10,059 nt of DNA from Methanomicrobiales archaeon. GTDB taxonomy: Archaea > Halobacteriota > Methanomicrobia > Methanomicrobiales > Methanoculleaceae. The position numbers were made by a program, and so were the translations under genes. The stretch is taken from NCBI GenBank assembly GCA_019136335.1, contig JAGVUK010000186.1:1-10059 (forward strand), written 5' to 3'. Below, in pieces: positions 1 through 5,479 of this stretch. Numbering within the stretch: position 1 is the stretch's first letter; each line of letters begins with the position of its first letter. The notes below the pieces were generated by a model that did no database searches, was not told where the DNA came from, and saw nothing but the letters and a program-made list of their open reading frames with translations.

Positions 1-199
1 CCGGGGCATCCGCGGACCCGCCGTCGCCATACCCGGCGACGACCTCCACCGGGAGGGCGGAGAGGGATCGGGCCGGGCCTGCGTCCGGCGCCCCTTCCCC
101 GGGGACCAGGAGGACTCCAGCCACAACGAGGGTCAGCACCGCAGCCATCCCGATGGCAGAGATCGTCGCCGTCCCGGTGGATATGGGGCCCCGTTTCAT
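1..199 (-). CDS. N-terminus of a secreted or membrane-anchored hypothetical protein (partial)
   Basis: An open frame begins with ATG at 199 and runs off the left edge; 66 codons are visible. The start MKRGPISTGTATIS is followed by a hydrophobic stretch at about residues 13-33 (ISAIGMAAVLTLVVAGVLLV), then a Gly/Ala/Pro-rich segment. This is the layout of a signal peptide or N-terminal anchor, so the rest is probably outside the membrane. There is no lipobox cysteine. An AAGG ribosome binding site lies at 206-209, with six bases before the ATG. The product cannot be named because the body is missing. It lies 65 bases downstream of the tRNA-Arg gene on the same strand. Codon choice is strongly G/C at third positions, as in the rest of the window. 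Confidence 0.65.
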   Translation of the reverse strand, partial: MKRGPISTGTATISAIGMAAVLTLVVAGVLLVPGEGAPDAGPARSLSALPVEVVAGYGDGGSADAP

Positions 200-264
200 G
201 AGCAGCCTTTGGGCACCCGCCGGTATTTGAAACTATGGGTGGAGCGGCGCGAGAAGAGGTAAAG

Positions 265-339
265 CGGGCCTGGAGGGATTCGAACCCTCGGCATCCGGGT
301 TAGAAGCCCGGCGCTATGTCCTGGCTAAGCCACAGACCC
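265..339 (-). tRNA. tRNA-Arg (anticodon UCU)
   Basis: The minus strand folds into a complete 75-nt cloverleaf. The acceptor stem is 7 bp (GGGTCTG with CAGGCCC, one T-G wobble). The D arm is GCT...AGC. The anticodon stem CCGGG/CCCGG holds the loop CTTCTAA, giving anticodon TCT. The variable loop is 5 nt, and the T arm is GAGGG-TTCGAAT-CCCTC. The discriminator base is G. CCA is not encoded and there is no intron. It decodes AGA and AGG arginine codons. Confidence 0.96.
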
Positions 340-371
340 CTCTGGTATTCCCATACATTTTGGCGGTCTTG

Positions 372-382
372 AGATATTAACC
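372..382 (-). promoter_or_regulatory. Probable TATA box of the tRNA-Arg gene
   Basis: On the minus strand the AT-rich motif GGTTAATATCTC stands out of very GC-rich surroundings, about 37 bases upstream of the mature tRNA 5' end. That spacing would give a short 5' leader of about 10 nt, as is usual for archaeal tRNA transcripts trimmed by RNase P. A second AT-rich stretch (AAAATGTATG, near 350-359) is closer to the tRNA and is the alternative. Confidence 0.4.
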
Positions 383-571
383 CTTTGAGGCCCGGGGCGC
401 CCGGACACTCGAAAATCGGGCTCTGTTGGAAACCTCCACCTGTCCGCTCGGTGCGGTCGCAGTCCCGGGCTACACCCAGTATCCCCATGAACTGCCCCTG
501 CAAGGATCAGAGGAGCGCACGCTTGGCGGAGCGGGGTGAGGTATAGGAAGGGAATTGCGAGTATCCCGTGC

Positions 572-597
572 GGGGAGGGGAGCCCGCCCCCCTCCCC
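572..597. other. GC hairpin of repeat copy 1
   Basis: GGGGAGGGG (572-580) pairs perfectly with CCCCTCCCC (589-597) across an 8-base loop. It sits at the same relative place as the hairpin at 793-818 in copy 2, so the stem has been kept although its flanks have diverged. Confidence 0.6.
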
Positions 598-714
598 GGT
601 CCCCTCCCCCGGGGGTGATAGCCACCACGGTCCAGTGTACGGGGACAGGCTCCGGGAACCCTTCTCCAGAGTCACTCTCGGGCACGGCTTCCCCCCGGGT
701 ATCACCACGCACTG

Positions 715-736
715 CCCCCGCCCCAAGGGGCGGGGG
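715..736. other. 22-base near-perfect palindrome at the repeat junction
   Basis: CCCCCGCCCC (715-724) is followed by AA and then its exact reverse complement GGGGCGGGGG (727-736). It is followed by a second small hairpin, GCGC-GAA-GCGC (741-751). The corresponding part of copy 1 (about 495-520) has lost the long stem, so this palindrome is specific to copy 2 or decayed in copy 1. Confidence 0.65.
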
Positions 737-792
737 AGGAGCGCGAAGCGCGGGCGGGGTGGGGGTTGCAGCGAATCGCCTCCGGTAAGACT

Positions 793-818
793 GGGGAGGG
801 GGGCAAGTCCCCCTCCCC
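793..818. other. GC hairpin of repeat copy 2
   Basis: GGGGAGGGGG (793-802) pairs perfectly over 10 bp with CCCCCTCCCC (809-818), with a 6-base GCAAGT loop. It is equivalent to the hairpin at 572-597 in copy 1. Confidence 0.65.
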
Positions 819-879
819 GCGAGCCGCCACCTCCAATGGCGATAGCCACCACGGTCCAGTGTCTGGGGATAAGCCCGAG

Positions 880-887
880 AAAAAAAA
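880..887 (-). terminator. T8 tract downstream of the DUF473-like gene
   Basis: Eight consecutive A on the plus strand read as T8 on the minus strand, 68 bases after the stop of the DUF473-like gene. A shorter T5 tract (about 939-943) lies even nearer the stop. Archaeal RNA polymerase stops at such T-tracts without needing a hairpin. The T8 also marks the outer end of the repeat region. Confidence 0.5.
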
Positions 888-954
888 GCCGATCCCGGGG
901 ACGATTCACCAGAACCGGCACAGGGTTTCATCTGAGTCAAAAATTGGGAGCGTC

Positions 955-1344
955 TCACCCGGCCCGGTAACATGCCGACCTGACGACCTCGACCTTGGTC
1001 GGGTCCCCCCACTTGCGCCCTTCCACATCGCGGGCGATGGTCGTTCCCCGGAACTGGACCTTGATCCGGGCCGACATCCGCTCCCGCTCCTCGATGAAGG
1101 ATGGGTTGATGAACTCGACCCGTTTCATGCTGATGTTGAGGACAAGAAGGTCGACCATGATCCCGGGGTCCCCGGGCGAGAGATCCTCCTCGTTGACCGA
1201 CGTCATGAAGATACACTCGCCCGGGGCGGCCTCGGTCAGCGTGATGATATTGTGGGCGCTGTTCAGCTCGAGGGTGCGTGCCCTCCCGGTCTTGAGCTCG
1301 GCAATGACCGACGGTGAGATTCCGGTTAACGCTGCGTATTTCAT
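955..1344 (-). CDS. DUF473-like archaeal protein
   Basis: A 129-residue protein resembling the archaea-only DUF473 family, whose function is not known. The opening MKYAALTGISPSVIAELKTGRARTLEL, the following HNIITL segment, and the phrases FMTSVNEEDLSPGDPGIM and ISMKRVEFINPS fit my memory of that family. There are no membrane segments or signal peptide, so it is probably a cytosolic, mainly beta-strand protein. A GGTGA ribosome binding site at 1351-1355, six bases before the ATG, overlaps the stop codon of the upstream PAC2-type gene. The two are therefore very probably co-transcribed and translationally coupled. The gene is followed by T-tracts. The family name rests on recognition only; the gene itself is secure from its length, ribosome binding site and codon use. 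Confidence 0.85.
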   Translation of the reverse strand: MKYAALTGISPSVIAELKTGRARTLELNSAHNIITLTEAAPGECIFMTSVNEEDLSPGDPGIMVDLLVLNISMKRVEFINPSFIEERERMSARIKVQFRGTTIARDVEGRKWGDPTKVEVVRSACYRAG

Positions 1345-1350
1345 TGACCG

Positions 1351-2064
1351 TCACCCGTACATCGGCAGCTGCTCTCTTCTCGGCGCGCCCTCGGTCTTCT
1401 GCACCTGTTCGGCGATCTGGGCCATCGCCGCCTCGATCTCCACCGCCTGCTCAAGCAGCGGCTTGACGTCCAGGTCGAGGTTGTAGATCCTGTTTAAGAC
1501 CTCGATGGTGGCCGCAGAGGACCGCGGGTCGGGGGTGTTCACCGTCTCCCCGAGGAGCCCGATCCCCGGAATGCCCCGGATCTTGCACTCCGTGAGGATG
1601 CTTGCCGCGATACCGGATATGCTCCCCATGGGGAGAATGATCGTCTGTTCCTCGATCCGCTGGAGGACCCCCCTGCTGGTCGCGACCCCGAAGACCCTCT
1701 TCTCGGGCTCGTTCGTGATGATCCCTGCGATCGTGGCGACCTCCTTGATGCCGAACTGGGTGAGCCAGTCCATGATGCCGTTCGCCACCTCATAGCAGAT
1801 CATCGGGTGGATGGGAACGTCGGAGATGATCGCAGCGAGACCGTCCTTCTCGTAGAGGCGTACGGGGGCGTTGATCACGCCCCTCGTCATGAGGGCGACC
1901 GGCGGGAAGTACTTGCTCGTGATCGCCCCAATCTGCTCGAAGTCCATCTGCTCGACGAGGTACTGCAGGGCAATACTCCCAACGAGTCCGCTGCCGGGGA
2001 ACCCGATCAGCACCGTCTTGTCGGCGCCGGCAAGCGCCTTCGATACGACCTTTATATCGTCCAT
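1351..2064 (-). CDS. Proteasome assembly chaperone (PAC2) family protein
   Basis: A 237-residue protein of the archaeal PAC2 / COG2047-type family. Visible marks are the N-terminal IGFPGSGLVGSIALQYLVEQ motif, the FPPVAL segment, the YEVANGIMDWLTQFGIKEVATIAGI core, and the late GIPGIGLLGET segment followed by an acidic helical tail (about residues 195-225). Eukaryotic relatives (PAC2) help assemble the 20S proteasome; a similar role in archaea is inferred, not shown. The chosen start is ATG at 2064, with GTGA at 2073-2076 eight bases upstream. A GTG at 2076 in the same frame would add four residues, with GGA five bases before it. It is the first gene of a two-gene operon with the DUF473-like gene, and its promoter is interleaved with that of the divergent gene at 2124. 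Confidence 0.9.
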   Translation of the reverse strand: MDDIKVVSKALAGADKTVLIGFPGSGLVGSIALQYLVEQMDFEQIGAITSKYFPPVALMTRGVINAPVRLYEKDGLAAIISDVPIHPMICYEVANGIMDWLTQFGIKEVATIAGIITNEPEKRVFGVATSRGVLQRIEEQTIILPMGSISGIAASILTECKIRGIPGIGLLGETVNTPDPRSSAATIEVLNRIYNLDLDVKPLLEQAVEIEAAMAQIAEQVQKTEGAPRREQLPMYG

Positions 2065-2090
2065 GGGATCAATCACTCACTTCCGGATTA

Positions 2091-2100
2091 GTTTAACATA
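2091..2100 (+). promoter_or_regulatory. TATA box of the 2124 gene, predicting a leaderless mRNA
   Basis: GTTTAACATA is centred about 27 bases before the ATG at 2124. The bases just before that ATG (CCCTTAAAAATATT) contain no ribosome binding site. Transcription would therefore begin at or within a few bases of the start codon. This box lies downstream of the opposing box at 2113-2123, so the two promoters face each other and overlap. Confidence 0.45.
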
Positions 2101-2112
2101 GCTGGCTGTCCC

Positions 2113-2123
2113 TTAAAAATATT
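2113..2123 (-). promoter_or_regulatory. TATA box of the PAC2-DUF473 operon
   Basis: On the minus strand AATATTTTTAA precedes the operon. A start about 26 bases downstream would fall near 2091, leaving a leader of roughly 27 nt that contains the GTGA ribosome binding site. Confidence 0.5.
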
Positions 2124-2441
2124 ATGCAGGAATACCAGATCAAGCGTGGATACACGAAAGATCTTGCAGAATCCATGGTTCAGGGCCTCCGCGACCAGTT
2201 CGGGCTCGAGCCCGAAGTCTCGGGCGACGGCCACTACATCGTCACCTACGGGGCGCTCCGGCGCCTTGAGGTCTGGTCCGGCGAAAAAGGCAAGACGCTG
2301 ATCATCGATACCGAGGCGGACAGGAACGCCGACGACGATGCGATCATCGACACCAACCGCCGGTTCCGCAACTACCTCCAGCAGGTGACCGGGTATACCG
2401 CAAAAGAGCGGGCGAAGAAAACCCAGAAGATAACGGATTAA
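2124..2441 (+). CDS. Small conserved archaeal protein, DUF5611-like
   Basis: A 105-residue soluble protein with no signal or membrane segment. It begins MQEYQIKRGYTKDLAE, continues with the GHYIVTYGALRRLEVW strand region and an acidic IIDTEAD patch, and ends in DTNRRFRNYLQQVTGYTAKERAKK. The ending matches my memory of the methanogen DUF5611 family; that name is moderately sure and no function is known. The predicted strand-strand-helix pattern with a basic C-terminal helix would suit binding to nucleic acid or protein, but this is speculation. It stands alone on the plus strand, with a leaderless-type promoter and a hairpin terminator. Confidence 0.88.
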   Translation: MQEYQIKRGYTKDLAESMVQGLRDQFGLEPEVSGDGHYIVTYGALRRLEVWSGEKGKTLIIDTEADRNADDDAIIDTNRRFRNYLQQVTGYTAKERAKKTQKITD

Positions 2442-2457
2442 CCGGATTGCTCTCTTT

Positions 2458-2503
2458 GGCCCGGCATCTCTTATCTCCGGGCCCCAAAACAGGCTCTCTT
2501 TTT
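2458..2503 (+). terminator. Hairpin and T-tract after the 2124 gene
   Basis: GGCCCGG (2458-2464) pairs with CCGGGCC (2477-2483) around a 12-base loop, and is followed by TCTCTTTTT ending at 2503. It lies 16 bases past the stop codon, between convergent genes. Confidence 0.55.
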
Positions 2504-2638
2504 CAGGTACCCAGGATACGTGCGGATCCGGGGACGCCCGGGTCACGCGAGGGGTGTGCGATCGCGAGTCGACCGGGTCTTGCGCAAAGATGCGAAGAGG
2601 CCCGGGGATCTCCCACACTGCCCCGGAGCCTGTGCCTC

Positions 2639-2648
2639 AAAAAAAGAA
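2639..2648 (-). terminator. T-tract terminator of the leuS operon
   Basis: On the minus strand CTTCTTTTTTTGAGG follows the leuS stop codon within about 10-20 bases. It is a typical archaeal T-rich terminator. The rest of 2504-2638 is GC-rich and holds no gene that I can see. Confidence 0.55.
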
Positions 2649-2655
2649 GAGTAAC

Positions 2656-5436
2656 TCACTCGATCATGATCGCGGGCTTGAACGGCAGGGCCGCCGCCGC
2701 CTTCGGGTGGGTGCTCTCCCCGGCATCCTTGACCGTCACCGGCACGCCGAACTCGTGCTCCAGGAACGACCGGGCGCCCTCGAGGACCGCCTGCTCGTCG
2801 AGGGACGACGCCGCGAGCTGCTTCACGATGTCGGGCGGCAGTTTCAGGACGAGTTTCGTGATCTGCTTCGCCGCGTCCGTCGCCTCCCGGCCGCGTCTCC
2901 GCATACCCTCGTTCTGCATGATCTCCCGCACCACCCTCGTCTTGTCCGCCGAGGCGGCGATGATCCGGAACGCCTCGTGCTTCCAGGCCGGGGCGACGAA
3001 GAGGCTGATGGACTTCGCCTCCATCGGGATGAGTTTCAAGATCGACTCGATATCCTCGACCGTCCGCGCGAGGAGCTCCTCGGCGAGTTCGACCTCCGGG
3101 TTGATCCGGCTCTCGTCCGCCTCCGGCCACGGGGCGAAGGAGACCATGCCGCTCTCGCCGAGATCGCCCCAGAGCGCCTCGCAGGTGAAGGGGATGAAGG
3201 GGGCGAGGAGGCGCACCCATGTGCGGCAGAGGTCCTGCAGCACCGCCCCGCCGCCGGCACCCTCAGGCAGGCGGCGGCGGTACCACTTCAGGTCGGCCTC
3301 CACGCCGAAGAACGCCTCCTGGAGCGCCTGCCGGGTCTGGAACGAATCGAGCGCCGCAGTGGCGCCCTCGATGCGGCGCTGGAGCCTGCTCTCGAGCCAG
3401 GCGTCGATGAGCGTGGCCCCTTCCGCCTGCTTTGCCTCGCTGACCGTGTTCCAGAACCGCTCGATCTGTTTTCTGGTCGACGAGACGAGTTCGTTTCTCC
3501 AGTCGAAGTCCTGCCAGGGCTCGGCGCTCCCGACGAGGAACATCCTGACGGTATCGGCGCCGAACTCCTCGAGAGCGTCCTCAAGCAGGAAGACGTTCCC
3601 TTTGCTTGAGGACATCTTCGCCCCGTTCAGGAGGCCCATCCCGAAGACCACCATGCCCCGGGGCTGCAGCTCCTGCGGGAAGATGGCCCGGTGGTGGAAG
3701 AGCTGGAACGTGAGGTGGTTCGATATGAGGTCCTTTGCCGAGAACCGGTAGTCGTAGGGGTACCAGTAGAGGAACTCGCTCCGGATCGCATCAAGGGTCT
3801 CCCTATCGACGGTCTCCGGCGACCCTTCCCCGAAGAAGATGTAATCAAAGACCGCAGGCGTCAGTTTCTCCGGCGGGATGGCCTTTAAGTGGTGGGCGAT
3901 CGTGTAGTAGGCCATGTAGACCGTCGAGTCCGAGAGCGGTTCGATGATCCAGGTCGGGTCCCAGGGGAGTTTCGTGCCGAGCCCCACCCGCCGGGTGCAG
4001 GCCCAGTCCTTCAGCCAGTCGACCGTCCGGACGAACTCGGCCCTGACCTCGGGGGGGACGAGCGCCATCTCCTCAAGCTGGGTCTTGACCTGCTCCTTCC
4101 AGCACGGGTCACTGTACTCCAGGAACCACTGGTCGTGGAGGATCTTCACAAAGACCCTGCCGCCGCACCGGCAGATCACCAGGCGGTTGTCGAAGTCATA
4201 CATCGGGACCGAGTCGTAGCGCTCCACCATCAGGGCCGCCACGTCGTCGCGGGCCTCCCGCACCGATCTCCCGCCGTACTTCTCAAAGACCTTCCCGCGG
4301 GAGAACTCCGCGCTGTAGATCTCCTGGGTGAGCGCCTCCATCCCGGGGTCGTTCTGGTCGTGGATGCCCGCCCGCTCGACCGCGTCCTTTGCCGGGATCT
4401 CGCCGTAGCCCTCGACGGCTATGAGCGGGACAGGTTCGATGGACGTGTACTTCCCCTGCTCTTGCAGGTCGCGGAGCGCGATGTAATCGAAGGGTGCGTG
4501 GGCGGGGACGCTCATGACGATCCCGGTCCCCATATCCGGGTCCACAAACGTTGCCGGGAGGACGGGGACGTCGCCGGAGAGCGGGTGAGCAACCGTCTGG
4601 TCGATGAGCACAGTTCCCGGGATCTTTTCCGTCACCAGGACCTCGTGGTCCTGCAGGGCGAGTTTCGCTGCCGCTTCCGGGCTTACGATCCATTCCTTGC
4701 CGTCGATCATCGCCCGCACGTAGGTGGCGGCCGGGTTCACCCAGAGGTTCGTCACACCGTAGATCGTCTCAGGCCGGAGGGTCGCGCACGGGATCCGGGC
4801 ATCGCCCCACCGGAAGACCACCAGGGTGAACCGGATGATCTCGGCCTTGTCGCCCTCGAGGAGGTCGTGGTCGCCGACCGGGTTCTCGCACTGGGGACAG
4901 TACTTGACCGGGTGGGCGCCCCTGACGACGTGCCCCTCCTCGTGCAGGTGCGCGTATTGCCACTCGATGAACCTGCTGTACGGGGGGTCGACGGTGATGA
5001 ACCGGCGCCGCCAGTCGATCGAGAGCCCGGACTTCTGCATCACCCGCCGGTACTCCTCCGAGAAGTAGCGGACGATCTCCATCGGGTTGATGAACCTATC
5101 AAGGATGTCCTGCGGCACCCGGTAGAGGTCGCGGTAGAGCCCGATCGTCTTCCCGTCACCGTTGGCAATCCGCTTTGAGATCCCGATGACCGGGGTGCCG
5201 GTGACGTGGAACGCCATCGGGAAGAGGACCTGTCTCCCCTTCATTCGCTGGTACCGGGCGAGGACGTCCGGGACGATGTAGGTCCTCCCGTGCCCGACGT
5301 GCATCGCCCCGCTCGGGTACGGGTAGGCCACGGTCAGGTAGTACTTCTCCTTCTCTATCGCCGGGTCGGCCTCGAACGCATGTTCCCACCGGGCGATGCA
5401 CTCCCGCTCATTGCTTCGCATATCCAGTCCGCTCAC
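2656..5436 (-). CDS. leuS: Leucyl-tRNA synthetase, archaeal type
   Basis: A 926-residue cytoplasmic class I aminoacyl-tRNA synthetase that charges tRNA-Leu with leucine using ATP. The HIGH signature is HVGH at residues 46-49, inside YPYPSGAMHVGHGRT. The second signature, KMSSSK, is at 607-612; this is the archaeal/eukaryotic form rather than the bacterial KMSKSK. The inserted editing (CP1) domain carries TLRPET from residue 219 and VPAHAPFDY with the conserved aspartate D317, so post-transfer proofreading should be intact. A CPQC pair near residues 181-184 suggests a metal site. The anticodon-binding and C-terminal regions are present. Length is close to archaeal homologues. The start is GTG at 5436: GGAGG at 5443-5447 lies exactly six bases before it, whereas the in-frame ATG at 5421 has no such site. 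It is the last gene of the operon, 43 bases after the PIN-ATPase gene. Confidence 0.98.
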   Translation of the reverse strand: MSGLDMRSNERECIARWEHAFEADPAIEKEKYYLTVAYPYPSGAMHVGHGRTYIVPDVLARYQRMKGRQVLFPMAFHVTGTPVIGISKRIANGDGKTIGLYRDLYRVPQDILDRFINPMEIVRYFSEEYRRVMQKSGLSIDWRRRFITVDPPYSRFIEWQYAHLHEEGHVVRGAHPVKYCPQCENPVGDHDLLEGDKAEIIRFTLVVFRWGDARIPCATLRPETIYGVTNLWVNPAATYVRAMIDGKEWIVSPEAAAKLALQDHEVLVTEKIPGTVLIDQTVAHPLSGDVPVLPATFVDPDMGTGIVMSVPAHAPFDYIALRDLQEQGKYTSIEPVPLIAVEGYGEIPAKDAVERAGIHDQNDPGMEALTQEIYSAEFSRGKVFEKYGGRSVREARDDVAALMVERYDSVPMYDFDNRLVICRCGGRVFVKILHDQWFLEYSDPCWKEQVKTQLEEMALVPPEVRAEFVRTVDWLKDWACTRRVGLGTKLPWDPTWIIEPLSDSTVYMAYYTIAHHLKAIPPEKLTPAVFDYIFFGEGSPETVDRETLDAIRSEFLYWYPYDYRFSAKDLISNHLTFQLFHHRAIFPQELQPRGMVVFGMGLLNGAKMSSSKGNVFLLEDALEEFGADTVRMFLVGSAEPWQDFDWRNELVSSTRKQIERFWNTVSEAKQAEGATLIDAWLESRLQRRIEGATAALDSFQTRQALQEAFFGVEADLKWYRRRLPEGAGGGAVLQDLCRTWVRLLAPFIPFTCEALWGDLGESGMVSFAPWPEADESRINPEVELAEELLARTVEDIESILKLIPMEAKSISLFVAPAWKHEAFRIIAASADKTRVVREIMQNEGMRRRGREATDAAKQITKLVLKLPPDIVKQLAASSLDEQAVLEGARSFLEHEFGVPVTVKDAGESTHPKAAAALPFKPAIMIE

Positions 5437-5442
5437 ACTATG

Positions 5443-5447
5443 CCTCC
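5443..5447 (-). promoter_or_regulatory. Ribosome binding site that fixes a GTG start for leuS
   Basis: GGAGG on the minus strand, six bases before GTG at 5436. It is the strongest ribosome binding site in the window and argues against the ATG five codons further in. Confidence 0.75.
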
Positions 5448-5479
5448 AAAGTCTGGATCATTCGTCATCTCGCCCCCCC

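Larger units (their letters stand above)
396..890. repeat. Diverged tandem repeat, unit about 224 bp, in the gene-free stretch 340-954
   Basis: Two complete diverged copies and the start of a third lie head to tail. A 21-base block is identical at 617-637 and 841-861 (gatagccaccacggtccagtg). Further matching blocks are ATCCCCATGAACTGCCCCTG at 481 with ATCACCACGCACTGCCCCCG at 701, and GGAGCGC at 512 with GGAGCGC at 738. A G-run/C-run hairpin at 572-597 matches one at 793-818. The offsets (220, 226, 221 and 224) agree on one period. The left end, near 396-425, is weakly conserved and uncertain. The period is not a multiple of three, so the copies fall in different reading frames, and no frame through them looks like protein. 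The remainder of the 340-954 gap holds only the tRNA promoter and the terminator tract after the DUF473-like gene. Confidence 0.8.

Noticed and set aside
200..339. tRNA-Arg 3' end as an integration site for a mobile element.
   Set aside because: No duplicated tRNA 3' segment, integrase or transposase is visible on either side. The neighbouring repeat lies on the 5' side of the tRNA, not the 3' side.
325..921. 198-residue minus-strand frame across the repeat, with the phrases HWTVVAIAIGGGGSRGGG and TGPWWLSPPGEGTGEGGG.
   Set aside because: The two phrases come from the same DNA block of two repeat copies read in different frames, because the period is not a multiple of three. Composition is Gly/Pro/Arg-rich, the frame crosses the tRNA gene, and there is no ribosome binding site. 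It is an artefact of stop-poor GC-rich DNA.
340..954. CRISPR array.
   Set aside because: The repeat unit is about 224 bp with diverged copies; there are no short identical repeats separated by uniform spacers and no cas genes.
536..970. 144-residue plus-strand frame over the repeat.
   Set aside because: Same low-complexity composition as the minus frame, no promoter or ribosome binding site, and it runs into the end of the DUF473-like gene.
2447..3751. 434-residue plus-strand frame opposite leuS.
   Set aside because: It is antisense to the C-terminal part of leuS, whose motifs prove the coding strand. It is Ser/Arg-rich as expected of a shadow frame.
3889..5178. 429-residue plus-strand frame opposite leuS.
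   Set aside because: Asp/Val/Arg-rich antisense shadow of the leuS catalytic and editing domains.
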